Shown: positions 27,021-36,045, counted from the stretch's first letter. The stretch: DNA of 64,000 nt from JBEKIK01 sp050013075 (GCA_050013075.1 JBEKFZ010000008.1:1-64000); one strand, 5' to 3'. The notes: generated by a model from the letters alone, not told the origin. Made by a program: numbers and translations.

Positions 27021-27875
27021 ATGAGCGATTTTTTCCAGGCGCTTTTCGATCCCGATATTCCCTTTCTCCGCTATGCTTTTTTAGCCGGAGTGCTTTCCAG
27101 CGTTTCCTTGGGCGTGGTTGGATCATACGTGGTCACCCGGCGGATTACTTACATCGCGGCGGCCATCGCGCATTGCGTGCTGGGCGGAATCGGAGCAGCG
27201 CTTTATCTCGACAAGGTCGTCGGTTGGACCTGGTGCGATCCGATCTACGGCGCAACCGCCGCGGCGATCTTGTCGGCGCTTATCATCGGATTGGTCAGCC
27301 TGTACGCAAAACAACGGGAAGATACGGTCATCAGCGCGGTCTGGGCGATCGGCATGGCCGTGGGGGTGTTGTTTCTGGCTAAAATACCCGGGTACGTCGA
27401 TCCGATGAGCTACCTGTTCGGAAACATTCTGCTCATATCCCGGCGCGATCTTTGGCTTGTGGCCGGCATGGACGTGCTCGTGGCGGCCGTGGGCCTGGGT
27501 TTCTACAACAAGTTTCTCGCCTTGTGTTTCGACGAAGAGTTCGCCGAACTTCGCGGCGTGCGGGCAAAGGCGTTTTACCTGATCCTCTTGTGCCTTACGG
27601 CATTGACCGTGGTGCTTTTGATCCGCATGGTGGGCATAGTGTTGGTGATTGCGCTTTTGACCCTTCCTCCGGCGGTGGCGGGCTATTTTTCCCGGCAATT
27701 GTGGCAGATGATGCTCCTGGCCGTAATTTTCTGCGCGGTTGTCGTCGGGGCGGGAATCGCCGTGAGCTATCCCCTGGACCTGCCCAGCGGCCCGGTAATC
27801 ATCCTCCTGGCCGGCAGCGCGTATTTATTGGTGACAATCGCCGGCCGGCTGCGGCGGCTATTCGTCCGATTGTAG
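27021..27875 (+). CDS. znuB: Zinc ABC transporter permease ZnuB
   Basis: This cluster-9 (ABC-3 family) permease has 284 residues and about eight transmembrane segments: SLGVVGSYVVTRRITYIAAA, VISAVWAIGMAVGVLF and LIRMVGIVLVIALLTLPPAVAG, then the C-terminal IAVSYPLDLPSGPVIILLAG. It is separated from znuC by 150 bp of repeat phrases. The start ATG at 27021 is the first in frame and leads directly into the family N-terminus. Confidence 0.9.
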   Translation: MSDFFQALFDPDIPFLRYAFLAGVLSSVSLGVVGSYVVTRRITYIAAAIAHCVLGGIGAALYLDKVVGWTWCDPIYGATAAAILSALIIGLVSLYAKQREDTVISAVWAIGMAVGVLFLAKIPGYVDPMSYLFGNILLISRRDLWLVAGMDVLVAAVGLGFYNKFLALCFDEEFAELRGVRAKAFYLILLCLTALTVVLLIRMVGIVLVIALLTLPPAVAGYFSRQLWQMMLLAVIFCAVVVGAGIAVSYPLDLPSGPVIILLAGSAYLLVTIAGRLRRLFVRL

Positions 27876-27888
27876 AACGAATCAAAGA

Positions 27889-28008
27889 TTATAATCTCCA
27901 TTGCGTTTGGGATTCGACATCCTTGCTCTCTTCTTTATCCATTTCTAAAAAAAGTTCATCGGCTATAGCGGTAAGTTGATCATCTGATAATGATGGAATA
28001 TCTTGCAT
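27889..28008 (-). CDS. Small protein downstream of DUF2442 gene (39 aa), antitoxin-like
   Basis: It reads MQDIPSLSDDQLTAIADELF then an acidic tail ending SQTQWRL. The ATG lies 6 bp after the stop of the DUF2442 gene, on the same strand, so it is very likely co-translated. The amphipathic helical, acidic composition resembles small antitoxin-type proteins, but no DNA-binding domain is visible. Its function is unknown. Confidence 0.4.
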   Translation of the reverse strand: MQDIPSLSDDQLTAIADELFLEMDKEESKDVESQTQWRL

Positions 28009-28014
28009 AAACTA

Positions 28015-28251
28015 TTAGCGATAAATTAAAGGATACTTTTCCGGATGTTGAAGGCTGTCCAATTCAAGATCGATATCCAAATCGGGCCAATGCAAATGAG
28101 ATCCGTGGGATATTTTAACCTTGTGAATCTCGGAAACTTTCGCGTCTTTAAACCAGGGATAGTCTTTGTAAGGCAAAAAGTATTCTCGTTCGTTTACAAA
28201 GATCCAAATGCCATTTTGGGAAATATTCTGGATTTCAACGCGAGGTTTCAT
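28015..28251 (-). CDS. DUF2442-domain protein (78 aa)
   Basis: DUF2442 proteins are about 80-110 residues and often occur beside DUF4160 in pairs proposed as toxin-antitoxin modules. The typical core is here: IWIFVNEREYFLPYKDYPWF, KVSEIHKVKISHG and LHWPDLDIDLELDSL, the closing motif. It overlaps no other gene. The following 39-residue gene replaces the usual DUF4160 partner, so the module may be reduced. The start is ATG at 28249-28251. Confidence 0.7.
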   Translation of the reverse strand: MKPRVEIQNISQNGIWIFVNEREYFLPYKDYPWFKDAKVSEIHKVKISHGSHLHWPDLDIDLELDSLQHPEKYPLIYR

Positions 28252-28259
28252 TATTGACT

Positions 28260-28320
28260 TTCCATCGCTTACCGACCGATCATGCTCCGCATGGTGCCCG
28301 TCGGTGCCCGGTCATGGCTA
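28260..28320. repeat. Palindrome of the GGGCACCGACGGGCACCATG family
   Basis: ACCGACCGATCATGCTCCGC with ATGGTGCCCGTCGGTGCCCGG is the inverted counterpart of the repeat at 24431-24481. It lies between convergent genes. Confidence 0.55.
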
Positions 28321-28352
28321 AATAAATGAAAATTGTCGCCGGTTTATATAAT

Positions 28353-29297
28353 TCACGCAGTCTTTTTACGTTTAAGCATTTCCTCCAAATGCACGGTGAT
28401 GCAATCGGCCAGTGCGTCTGGATTGTACCCGCCTTCCAGAACGCTTATTACGCGACCGTCGGCGTACATCGAAGCAACGTCGAGCACGGCGTTGGTAAGA
28501 GTAATAAAGTCTTCGGTTTCCAGGCCTAAATTGCCGATCGGATCGGCGCGATGAGTGTCGAAACCAGCGCTTATAAACACCAACTCGGGTTTGATTTTGG
28601 CGGCGAAACGATCCAGGCCCTCGCAAAAGCGGGTTAAATAATCCTTTCGCGGCGTGCCGAACTGCACGGGCAGATTCAGAGTTGCGCCAAGTCCCGGGCC
28701 GCCGCCGATTTCGTCCTCGTCCCCGGTGCCGGGATAAAAAGGCCAGCGGTGGATGGAAAAAAATCCCACTTGCGGGTCTTCCCAAAAAGTCGCCTGCGTG
28801 CCGTTGCCGTGGTGAACGTCCCAATCGACGATCAATACCCGATTGAGTCCCAGACTGTCGATGGCCGTTCGGGCGGCGACGGCGATGTTGTTGAATATGC
28901 AAAAGCCCATGGCCTGTCCGGTCATGGCGTGATGGCCGGGCGGACGCACCAAACACATCGCCTGCGTGTCTTCGCCGCGGACGACCCGCTCGGCGGCGTC
29001 GCAAACGCAGCCCGCGGCCAACATGGCCACCTCGAAACTGGCCGGGCTGACAATGGTATCGGCTTCGATATGACCCCCGCCCGACTTGGCATACGCCCGA
29101 ATCTCGTCGATGTACCCGGGCGAATGAACCCTGGCCAGACGCTGCCGCGAAACCGGCTTGAACGCCGGCCGCTTGAATTTGGCCAGAAGTCCGGCCTTTT
29201 CCAATCGTTCCGGAATTGCTCGGATGCGGTCGGCGCACTCCGGATGATGACCGGTTTCATGGTCCAGGAAGCAGTGGGCAAAGTAAAGCAAGGTCAT
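28353..29297 (-). CDS. Histone deacetylase-family zinc amidohydrolase (AcuC/HDAC-like)
   Basis: The protein has 314 residues in the arginase/deacetylase fold. Active-site motifs are RPPGHHAMTGQAMGFC with its two catalytic-histidine positions, DWDVHHGNGTQATFWEDP (Asp/His ligands), SAGFDTHRADPIG and the glycine-rich LEGGYN. Bacterial relatives deacetylate acetylated lysine or polyamines, and the substrate here is unknown. N-terminal CFLDHETGHHPECADRI matches the family. It is flanked on the right by repeats, with a GTGGGCAG hairpin at about 29340. Confidence 0.85.
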   Translation of the reverse strand: MTLLYFAHCFLDHETGHHPECADRIRAIPERLEKAGLLAKFKRPAFKPVSRQRLARVHSPGYIDEIRAYAKSGGGHIEADTIVSPASFEVAMLAAGCVCDAAERVVRGEDTQAMCLVRPPGHHAMTGQAMGFCIFNNIAVAARTAIDSLGLNRVLIVDWDVHHGNGTQATFWEDPQVGFFSIHRWPFYPGTGDEDEIGGGPGLGATLNLPVQFGTPRKDYLTRFCEGLDRFAAKIKPELVFISAGFDTHRADPIGNLGLETEDFITLTNAVLDVASMYADGRVISVLEGGYNPDALADCITVHLEEMLKRKKTA

Positions 29298-29605
29298 TGT
29301 TTTGGTTTACAGTTTACCGTTCACGGTTTACGGTTCACGGTGGGCAGTAAACTGCCCACCCCTAATTATTTGCTATCCGTTGTTTTCCGCCCTTGTCTAG
29401 TCATTGTCAATCTTAACATTAGTTGTGACAACTCTATGGAAGCGGAATTTGCTGGAAATACGAGCCATCGCTGCCCGATTGACCCGGAATAGCTGATTTT
29501 CCCCTTTTACCCAGCCCAACTTGACAGAACTCTTCGATCGTTGGTAGCCTATATAGGATCTCTATATTCTCATACTGATTGGCACTAACCTCCAAATACT
29601 ACAAT

Positions 29606-30844
29606 ATGGGTTCAAAACACCCCCCTTTTCTTTGTCGCCACAATATGTGTTGGGCTGAATTTCTTTCAGCAATACTCCTTTTGGGCGGAGTGATGTCTGA
29701 TCGTGTTTTCGCCCAAGCCGGCAATGCGGATGAAAATGCGGCCGGAGCAGGCGCTTCCTCGGGTTCTTATGCCGAAGATACGGTCAACCCAGCCCAGAAA
29801 CAGAACGTAAACAACATTCGCGTGATACTCACCTCGGGCAAGTTCGCCGACGACAAGCAGAAAAAAGATTTTGATGATTACTATAAAACTTATGCCCTTG
29901 CGCGTTGGACCCAGGTGAGCAACATCAACAATCTGAGGGACTATTCCAAGAGGGACTATCACAATGACATCATGATTAATTTAGCTCAAGCCAAAAGCGG
30001 CGAGGTCCACGATTATCTCAACAATTTAGTGCTGGATTACATGAGCAAGCTGGCAAAAAACAACTACCATCCAGCGGTTCGTATTAATGCCATGCTGACA
30101 ATCGGCGATTTAAATTCCACGGATAGCATTCAGCCTACACAGAATACTCCATTGCCGGACGCGGTAAAAGTCCTTTTAGAAACGATAAACGATGACAAGC
30201 AGATCGAACCGGTCAAGATCGCGGCGCTGGTGGGAATCAATCGCCACGTGACAGCGGGAGTGAACGATCCGCAAATCCAAAACCAAATTTTCAAGGAGAT
30301 GCTGAAACTTGTCTCCGACGCCGATGCCGCCGATCCTTCCGATATCGGCCGGGCGTGGATGAGCAAGCAGGCCGCCGAAATTCTCGGCATGTTGGGCGAT
30401 CCGGGCACGAACAATCAGGCGGTCAAATTGTTATCCGGTTTTGTCGGCGACTCCAAGGCCCCGCCGTTCCTCCGCTTAACCGCCGCCGAAGCCTTGGGAA
30501 AATTATATGCCAGAGCAAGCGGTTTGAATCCCGTCGATTTGGCAACCCCCCTGGGACGACTCATACGCGACGCTTGCAATGAGGAATTGAAAACCAGCAA
30601 GGATGCAAAACTATCGCCGGACGATCACCGTCGCCGCCTGAAATCCCGACTGGGCCCGGCAATGGAGGGCTTAGAGGAATTGAAACAACTGGCCAAAGAT
30701 AATACTAGCCTCGATAAACTTCAAACTATTTTCAAGACTTTGCTAAAAAACCTGGATGATCCCAAACTCGATGGCAAAGAAATGAAAAAATCCGTGGAAG
30801 ATCGCCAGCGCGAACTGGACGGTTGGCTGTCAAACAAACCTTAA
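29606..30844 (+). CDS. Secreted HEAT-like repeat protein
   Basis: This 412-residue exported protein starts with a hydrophobic signal segment (FLSAILLLGGVMSDRVFAQA), so cleavage is expected after FAQA. The mature part is helical: VRINAMLTIGDLN, VKIAALVGINRHVTAG, GRAWMSKQAAEILGML and LRLTAAEALGKLYA resemble HEAT/armadillo repeats. A closing coiled-coil-like tail is Lys/Glu-rich. It has no catalytic motif. The start is uncertain: TTG at 29579, ATG at 29606 or ATG at 29645. It sits just upstream of the larger HEAT lipoprotein. Confidence 0.6.
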   Translation: MGSKHPPFLCRHNMCWAEFLSAILLLGGVMSDRVFAQAGNADENAAGAGASSGSYAEDTVNPAQKQNVNNIRVILTSGKFADDKQKKDFDDYYKTYALARWTQVSNINNLRDYSKRDYHNDIMINLAQAKSGEVHDYLNNLVLDYMSKLAKNNYHPAVRINAMLTIGDLNSTDSIQPTQNTPLPDAVKVLLETINDDKQIEPVKIAALVGINRHVTAGVNDPQIQNQIFKEMLKLVSDADAADPSDIGRAWMSKQAAEILGMLGDPGTNNQAVKLLSGFVGDSKAPPFLRLTAAEALGKLYARASGLNPVDLATPLGRLIRDACNEELKTSKDAKLSPDDHRRRLKSRLGPAMEGLEELKQLAKDNTSLDKLQTIFKTLLKNLDDPKLDGKEMKKSVEDRQRELDGWLSNKP

Positions 30845-30935
30845 TCTTATCTGGTGGATTTATTTTGCCTGATTTGAGATCCGCCGATTTGCCGCTCGCT
30901 CGCCGACCGACATAAAGTCGGTGCCCGCTTCCGGC

Positions 30936-31061
30936 TATTGAATGTCAGATAATTAATGTCGTGTTAAAGGTCAGAGCCGGGGCGTGCCGCCCCGGTAATT
31001 CCGGGCCAACACGGCCCGGCTCTGAGGAGAAACTACGACATTATTTACCTGAGACTTAATA
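30936..31061. repeat. TATTGAG miniature inverted-repeat element, copy 2
   Basis: It begins TATTGAATGTCAGATAATTA and ends TTACCTGAGACTTAATA. The same inner palindrome as copy 1 occurs (AGAGCCGGGGCGTG against CCCGGCTCT). The right end has one mismatch to the family (CTTAATA). The element lies immediately upstream of the HEAT lipoprotein gene, whose start it nearly touches. Confidence 0.85.
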
Positions 31062-31109
31062 AACAAAAATTAATTGTCAACTGAAACGAGGCAAAAGGAT
31101 TTGCCCATC

Positions 31110-33482
31110 GTGCCGCTACAGTTCAAACGATTTGCCGAATGTACGATCTTGGCGTTGGGTCTGCCTGCGCTTTTGGGTATGGCAGGCTGCCGGGAATTCA
31201 CCGCAGCGGCATTGCACGATCCCGCCCTTGCAGCGGTCGATTCAAAGGCGGGAAGCAAAAATGCCGCATCGTCCCGGGCGTCCGCCGAATCCGGCCCTTC
31301 GACCTTGTCAGCCGGCGACCGCGTGGTCTTGGCCCGCGTCGCGGAAAAGGATTCCAAGGGCCGAACCCGCGGCGTCTGGATTCGCACCGTGGATCCGTCG
31401 GCCGAATTCCGCTGGCATTATCCGAAACTGGAGGAGATACTTGCCCGGCCTCCGGACCGCCTGCCGGATTTTCACGTCTTGTTGAGCGACGCCGATCCGA
31501 TCGTGGCCGTAAATTCCGCTTTGGTTCTGGCCCGCTCTGGCGACGGAGCTGGGCGTGAACGATTGATCGACGCCGTCCGATCGCCTGATCTTCCGCTGCC
31601 CGCGCGATGCGCGGCGGCCGAGGCATTGGCCAATCTGCAAGACCCCAAGGCGGCCGATTCGCTAAAGGATCTGCTTGCCCAATACGGCCGGTTCGGAAAA
31701 GAGGTAAAAGCCCCGTACATCGGGGAGTTGCACGCCGAGTTGATCCGTGGTTTTGCGCGGCACGCGGACATAAGCGGCGATCCGCGCTTCGTCGAGGCCT
31801 TGCGAAGCCCGCAGGCCGACGTGCGCCTGGAAGCCTTGAGGGCCTATGCGGCATCGCCGGAAAAAACCTTGCCCGTCGAGGCCCTTGATCTGCGGACCGA
31901 CGGCGACTGGCGCATTCGAGCAGCGGCCTTGGAGGCCATCGCCTCGAGCCGGCACCCGCAAGCCGGGGAATATCTTTCCTCGGCGCTTTTGGACGGCGAC
32001 GTGCGGGTCCGTCACGCCGCCATTGACGGTCTGGGAATTCTGGCCACCCCCGAGGCCCTGGCAACGCTGCAAAAACTGTTGAAAGATCCAAACGATTCGG
32101 TCCGTGCCCGGGCGGTTTCGGCGCTGGCCGCGGCCAAGGTCGAAGGACCGGTTCTTGAAGCCACCGGCGACCAGTCCTGGCGCGTCCGGCATAAAGCGGC
32201 CGATGCCCTGGCGTCGTTCCCTGATCCAAAAGCGGCCTCCGCCGCCCAGCGCCTATTGGACGACAACAGCTCCGAGGTGCAACTGGCGGCAGTCCGTGCC
32301 ACTGAGGCCTGGCCGCTGGAGCGATCCGGACCGATACTGCTTGCGGCGATGTCCAAGCCGGCCTTCATCACCCGCAAAACCGCCGCCGAGCAATTGACCG
32401 CCAAATGGCCGCCGGCAAGGGAATTCCCCATCGAAGGTCCGTCGGATCGCAGGGCAGAAGTTCTGAATAAATTGAACCGGGCGTTCCGCGGCCAATTCGG
32501 CACGGCCTTGACGGATTCGCCATCGCCGGCAACTCCCGCGCAAGGGGCCGTTAAAAAGGCCTCGCCCGCACAGGTCGCCGAGGTGGAACGGCTGATTCAT
32601 GAAATGAATCTAAAAGCACTGGCCGATTACGGTCCAGCCCTGGTCGATGCACTGGAACAGTTGCACTTCGATCGCAAAGAGCTTCTGCCCGAAGAAATCT
32701 ACCGCGATGTGCTGCCGAAATACGGCCGGGCGTTTGCGGTTTTGGATCAATTAACATCGGCCGACTTGATCCAGCGCCGCCGCGCGGCCGAGGAGTTGGC
32801 GGAACTGTCGGGCAAACAACCGCCCAGCCGGCTGGCAATAGCACGATTGGCGCAACTAATCGCCGCCGAACAGGACGAACTGGTCTGGCAGGATGCAATG
32901 CGGGCAATAGCCGACGACGGGACGCAGCCGGCGATCGACCTGGCTTACACGGCCATAGGGCATGTTTCGGCCGAGGTGCGTCGCCGGGCGTGCGAACATC
33001 TGGCCGCCCACCCCGATCCGTCCCACGTCCAAGTTTTAATTCCCGCCTTGGAAGACAAGGATCCCGTCGTAATCCGCACCGCGGTGCGCGCTTTGGCGGC
33101 AACGGAAAAAATGCCCGATACAAAACCCCTGCGCAACTTGTTGGGATCGACGAACGAAGATATCCAACTGGAAGCCGCTTTGGCCTTGACGCGATTGGGC
33201 GATGCCTCGGGCAAGCCGGCCTTGGAACGCCTGGCCTACAGCCGCGATCCGATAGTCCGGGCAAAAACCGCCCAAGCAATGGGCGAATTCCCAGACAAGG
33301 CCTTCACGGCAACCTTGATCCGCCTGTTGAACGACAACCAAACAGTCGCCCGGGCCGCATTGATTAGCCTGCCCAAGGTCGCGGGCGAAGACGTCGCCCA
33401 AGCACCGGGCCAGGCACCGGCAACCACAACCGAACAGATGCTCCGCTGGAAACACTGGTACGAGCGGCAAACGACAAAGTAA
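31110..33482 (+). CDS. HEAT-repeat lipoprotein (large)
   Basis: This is about 790 residues of exported protein. The hydrophobic N-terminus ends in lipobox GMAGC, and many HEAT repeats follow of the type RIRAAALEAIASSRHP, VRVRHAAIDGLGIL and VRRRACEHLAAHPDP. The family serves as a scaffold for protein contacts. I prefer the GTG start at 31110 because AAAAGGA lies upstream with good spacing. The longest frame starts at TTG 31074, within four bases of the upstream element. It has no enzymatic motif. It may belong with the secreted protein at 29606. Confidence 0.7.
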   Translation: MPLQFKRFAECTILALGLPALLGMAGCREFTAAALHDPALAAVDSKAGSKNAASSRASAESGPSTLSAGDRVVLARVAEKDSKGRTRGVWIRTVDPSAEFRWHYPKLEEILARPPDRLPDFHVLLSDADPIVAVNSALVLARSGDGAGRERLIDAVRSPDLPLPARCAAAEALANLQDPKAADSLKDLLAQYGRFGKEVKAPYIGELHAELIRGFARHADISGDPRFVEALRSPQADVRLEALRAYAASPEKTLPVEALDLRTDGDWRIRAAALEAIASSRHPQAGEYLSSALLDGDVRVRHAAIDGLGILATPEALATLQKLLKDPNDSVRARAVSALAAAKVEGPVLEATGDQSWRVRHKAADALASFPDPKAASAAQRLLDDNSSEVQLAAVRATEAWPLERSGPILLAAMSKPAFITRKTAAEQLTAKWPPAREFPIEGPSDRRAEVLNKLNRAFRGQFGTALTDSPSPATPAQGAVKKASPAQVAEVERLIHEMNLKALADYGPALVDALEQLHFDRKELLPEEIYRDVLPKYGRAFAVLDQLTSADLIQRRRAAEELAELSGKQPPSRLAIARLAQLIAAEQDELVWQDAMRAIADDGTQPAIDLAYTAIGHVSAEVRRRACEHLAAHPDPSHVQVLIPALEDKDPVVIRTAVRALAATEKMPDTKPLRNLLGSTNEDIQLEAALALTRLGDASGKPALERLAYSRDPIVRAKTAQAMGEFPDKAFTATLIRLLNDNQTVARAALISLPKVAGEDVAQAPGQAPATTTEQMLRWKHWYERQTTK

Positions 33483-33776
33483 TGCATATTCAATCCCAAT
33501 ACACCAGGGGTTTGGTTGCGGTTTTATGCCGCAATAGGCAAAAATCTGGAGTATTATCGATTTCGGCGATTATAACCCTGTCTGTCAAATTACAATATCC
33601 CCTACAACCGGCAAAAGACTCTTTGTTTTATTTGCCGCCGTGGAAAAGACTATACTTGTTAATAAAGGATAAAATTATTAGGTCGAAAACGGCCAATAAA
33701 ATTATAAGCGTGATATCGCATGCGTAGGATTGTCGCCTATAGCCATGCCGGCGGGTAGCAGCAGGAGGGCCGGATT
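33483..33776. other. AT-rich gene-free stretch upstream of CheY-like gene
   Basis: No gene is convincing. The composition is AT-rich and it ends with GCAGGAGG before the ATG of the response regulator. Confidence 0.4.
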
Positions 33777-34193
33777 ATGCGTTTTTTAATAGTCGACGAT
33801 GATTTTTATTGTTGCGAATTGCTGAAGGCTATCTTTTCACCATACGGGTCGTCGGACTTCGCATTCGACGGTAGTGAAGCAATAAGCCATTTCCGCCGCG
33901 CATTGGAAGACGACCTACCTTATGACATAATTTTCCTCGACGTAGTCATGCCGGGTCTTAGCGGATTGGAAACCCTGGATTGCATCCGTCAAATCGAGCG
34001 GAGCTACAACATCCACGGCACGAAAAGGGTAAAAATCATAATAATCACGGGATTCGACGATCCCAAACTTTCCATACGCACTTTCCAGAAAGATTGCGAA
34101 AGCTACCTGGCAAAACCGTTTACTCCGCAGCAGATTCTCGAAATGGTTCGAGAACTATCGGACGAGTTTCAGCTTTTACCGGCCAAAAAATAA
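33777..34193 (+). CDS. CheY-like single-domain response regulator
   Basis: The protein has 138 residues and consists only of a receiver domain. The acidic pocket is MRFLIVDDDFYCCELLK, the phospho-acceptor Asp is in YDIIFLDVVMPGLSGLETLD, and the Thr/Lys switch residues are in IIIITGFDD and ESYLAKPFTPQQILEMV. No output domain is present, so it must act by protein contact, for example as a CheY or phosphorelay shuttle. AGGAGG precedes the ATG. It is a lone gene with no kinase adjacent. Confidence 0.88.
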   Translation: MRFLIVDDDFYCCELLKAIFSPYGSSDFAFDGSEAISHFRRALEDDLPYDIIFLDVVMPGLSGLETLDCIRQIERSYNIHGTKRVKIIIITGFDDPKLSIRTFQKDCESYLAKPFTPQQILEMVRELSDEFQLLPAKK

Positions 34194-34203
34194 GCGTTAA
34201 TAT

Positions 34204-34836
34204 CTATAATCGAACCTCCGGCCGGCGCATTAAACAGGACCAGCCCAGGTAGCCTTGCGTCCGAAGCGGGCTTTCAAACTTGATGTGCCGCAGGTGCACA
34301 AACTCGAACAGCCGGCCCAGTTCAAAGCGGATGTCGTCTTCCGAGACTTGGGGCGGTCCTTCTTCCACACGCTCGCCCACGCTGCCGGCCAGGCAAAAGT
34401 ACCACGACCCCGGCCGGGTAAGCCGCCATAGAATGTCTAAATACGGTTCCAGCTTTTTGAGGCGGATGAAGTGGTAAAAACCGGCGTCATACACCACGTC
34501 GAACTGGCCTACCGTCCGGGCGAAGTCGAAAACATCGTCGAGAACGAAACGCAGAAGCGCGTCATGCCGTTCGGCGCGAAGCCTGGCCCGCTCCAAGGCG
34601 ATCGGCGAGCAATCCACCGCCGTCACTTCAAAACGGCGTTTGGCAAGGCAAATGGCGTCCGAACCGGTTCCGCAGCCGATTTCCAATACCGTTCCGCCCT
34701 TGGGAAACGGATATTCGTCCAGAACCCGAAGCAGTTCGGCATGAGATACCCCGGCATCCCAAGGTGGCGTTCCCTGGCGATACATCGCATCCCAATCGGT
34801 AATGACAAGCGGTTTCGAAACAGTCAACTGTCTCAT
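34204..34836 (-). CDS. Class I SAM-dependent methyltransferase (TPMT-like)
   Basis: The protein has 210 residues. Motif I is TVLEIGCGTGSDAICLAKRR, the acidic motif II VTAVDCSPIALERAR, and FDVVYDAGFYHFIR follows. The N-terminal ITDWDAMYRQGTPPWDAGVS matches thiopurine/ubiquinone-type SAM methyltransferases, and the C-terminus is hydrophobic and aromatic. The acceptor substrate cannot be told. It converges with the CheY-like gene with a 10-bp gap. Confidence 0.8.
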   Translation of the reverse strand: MRQLTVSKPLVITDWDAMYRQGTPPWDAGVSHAELLRVLDEYPFPKGGTVLEIGCGTGSDAICLAKRRFEVTAVDCSPIALERARLRAERHDALLRFVLDDVFDFARTVGQFDVVYDAGFYHFIRLKKLEPYLDILWRLTRPGSWYFCLAGSVGERVEEGPPQVSEDDIRFELGRLFEFVHLRHIKFESPLRTQGYLGWSCLMRRPEVRL

Positions 34837-34931
34837 CTCAGTCTCCGTTAATTAAACTCTAATAAAACCTAAATTTTCAGTTTCCACTTTTTTCCAAAAC
34901 TTGCAAGCGGGAAACGACCTTACAAAAAAGA

Positions 34932-35040
34932 TTAAGAGCCTATCCAAAAACTCCCCTCTCCCGACCAACCTTCGGTTGGCGCCCGGAGAGGGCTAGGGTG
35001 AGGGCGGAATTGGAGTTAACAGTTTTTGGATAGGCTCTAA
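34932..35040. repeat. Inverted-repeat element with GAGCCTATCC ends (copy B)
   Basis: The ends TTAAGAGCCTATCCAAAAACT and AGTTTTTGGATAGGCTCTAA are inverted copies. The interior is a CCCTCTCCCGACCAACC...CGGAGAGGG hairpin that also occurs near 56642. The outer ends match the element at 3876-4041 while the contents differ. Confidence 0.75.
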
Positions 35041-35235
35041 ATCAATATCCTTCTACTTGTAGATGTTTGCCTTCCTATCGAATTTTTTCCTGCTAGGATT
35101 ATTTTGGTTTTTATATCACTTCCATTATTCCGCAAACACGGGCGATTATGCACCCCCACGATGGTGTATGTCTCCTAGTTCCGTGTTGCTGAGAAATTGT
35201 AAATATATTGGTTTCGCGTTACCATAAGCAAAATA

Positions 35236-35316
35236 TGTAGGGTGGGTGAAACGCACCCTGTACTGTGTGAAACGCACCATTCCCTACAGATTGTGGTGCG
35301 TTTCACGGACCCTACA
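35236..35316. repeat. TGTAGGGT...GTGCGTTTCAC inverted-repeat element
   Basis: The ends TGTAGGGTGGGTGAAACGC and GGTGCGTTTCACGGACCCTACA are inverted copies, and a third GTGAAACGCACC lies between. It is non-coding and just upstream of the phosphoesterase gene. Confidence 0.7.
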
Positions 35317-35335
35317 AAAATTCATCACCCCTGAC

Positions 35336-35986
35336 ATGAAATTTCTCTGCATAACCGACATCCATAATCGCCTGGAACCACTTCAGCATATTTTAAATCA
35401 TGCCGGCCCGATAGATGGTGTGCTCCTTGGCGGAGATCTGACTAACTTCGGCACGCCCGCGGATGTTGAAAAAATTGTGCAAATTGCCCAATCCTTAAAA
35501 TTTCCGGTTTTGGCTGTCGCCGGAAATTGCGATTCAGCCGCGATCGATCAGCGACTGGTGGAATTGGGCGTGTCCATAGCCGGGAGGGGTATGATTATCA
35601 ATGACATAGGCATTCACGGACTTTCGGCCGCGCCGCCGTGGCATCGGGGAATGTACGGGTTTACCGAAGAAGAGCTGGCCCGGCACCTTCAGGCGGGCTA
35701 CAGCCAGGTTAAAAACGCCCGCCGGCACGTCGTGCTTACCCACGTTCCTCCGCGCGACATGAAACTCGATCGCACTCATTTTTTCCAACACGTGGGCAGT
35801 ACGGCCTTGCGGGAGTTTGTTGAACAGACCCGGCCGGCCCTGGTCGTTTGCGGCCACCTCCACGAATCCCGGGGCGTGGACATGCTTGGCCCCACGGTGG
35901 TGGTCAACTGCGGTCCGGCCGCCTCGGGCTACTATGCGATAGCCGAGATAGACGACCAAGTCCGCGTCGATTTGTGCCGTTGTTGA
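35336..35986 (+). CDS. Calcineurin-like metallophosphoesterase (YfcE-type)
   Basis: The 216-residue protein has the dimetal motifs of the family: DIHNRLEPL with D-x-H, LGGDLTNFG, AGNCD, LTHVPPRD and a final VCGHLHESRG. Relatives hydrolyse phosphodiesters or phosphomonoesters and are cytosolic. The substrate is not predictable. I chose ATG at 35336 rather than 35246, since the upstream residues come from the TGTAGGG repeat. The gene converges with pheT across a palindrome. Confidence 0.82.
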   Translation: MKFLCITDIHNRLEPLQHILNHAGPIDGVLLGGDLTNFGTPADVEKIVQIAQSLKFPVLAVAGNCDSAAIDQRLVELGVSIAGRGMIINDIGIHGLSAAPPWHRGMYGFTEEELARHLQAGYSQVKNARRHVVLTHVPPRDMKLDRTHFFQHVGSTALREFVEQTRPALVVCGHLHESRGVDMLGPTVVVNCGPAASGYYAIAEIDDQVRVDLCRC

Positions 35987-35996
35987 TGGCATTATG

Positions 35997-36041
35997 GAAA
36001 CGGGGACGCAGCTAGTTTTTAACTAGCTGCGTCCCCGTTTT
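35997..36041. repeat. GGGGACGCAGCTAGTT palindrome, copy 2 (possible bidirectional terminator)
   Basis: The 20-bp arms at 35998-36017 and 36021-36040 are exact inverted copies with a TTT loop. It lies between the convergent phosphoesterase and pheT genes, where it may terminate both transcripts. The same arms are found inside the murE-like gene (8655-8729) with a longer loop. Confidence 0.8.
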
Positions 36042-36045
36042 ATCG

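Larger units (their letters stand above)
34837..35335. other. Intergenic region holding two inverted-repeat elements
   Basis: No gene is visible. It holds the GAGCCTATCC element at 34932-35040 and the TGTAGGG element at 35236-35316. The rest is AT-rich. A promoter for the phosphoesterase is expected here but is not identified. Confidence 0.5.

Noticed and set aside
27123..27698. A 191-aa minus-strand frame over znuB
   Set aside because: It is the shadow of a high-confidence permease and is composed of repeated His/Gln/Arg without domain.
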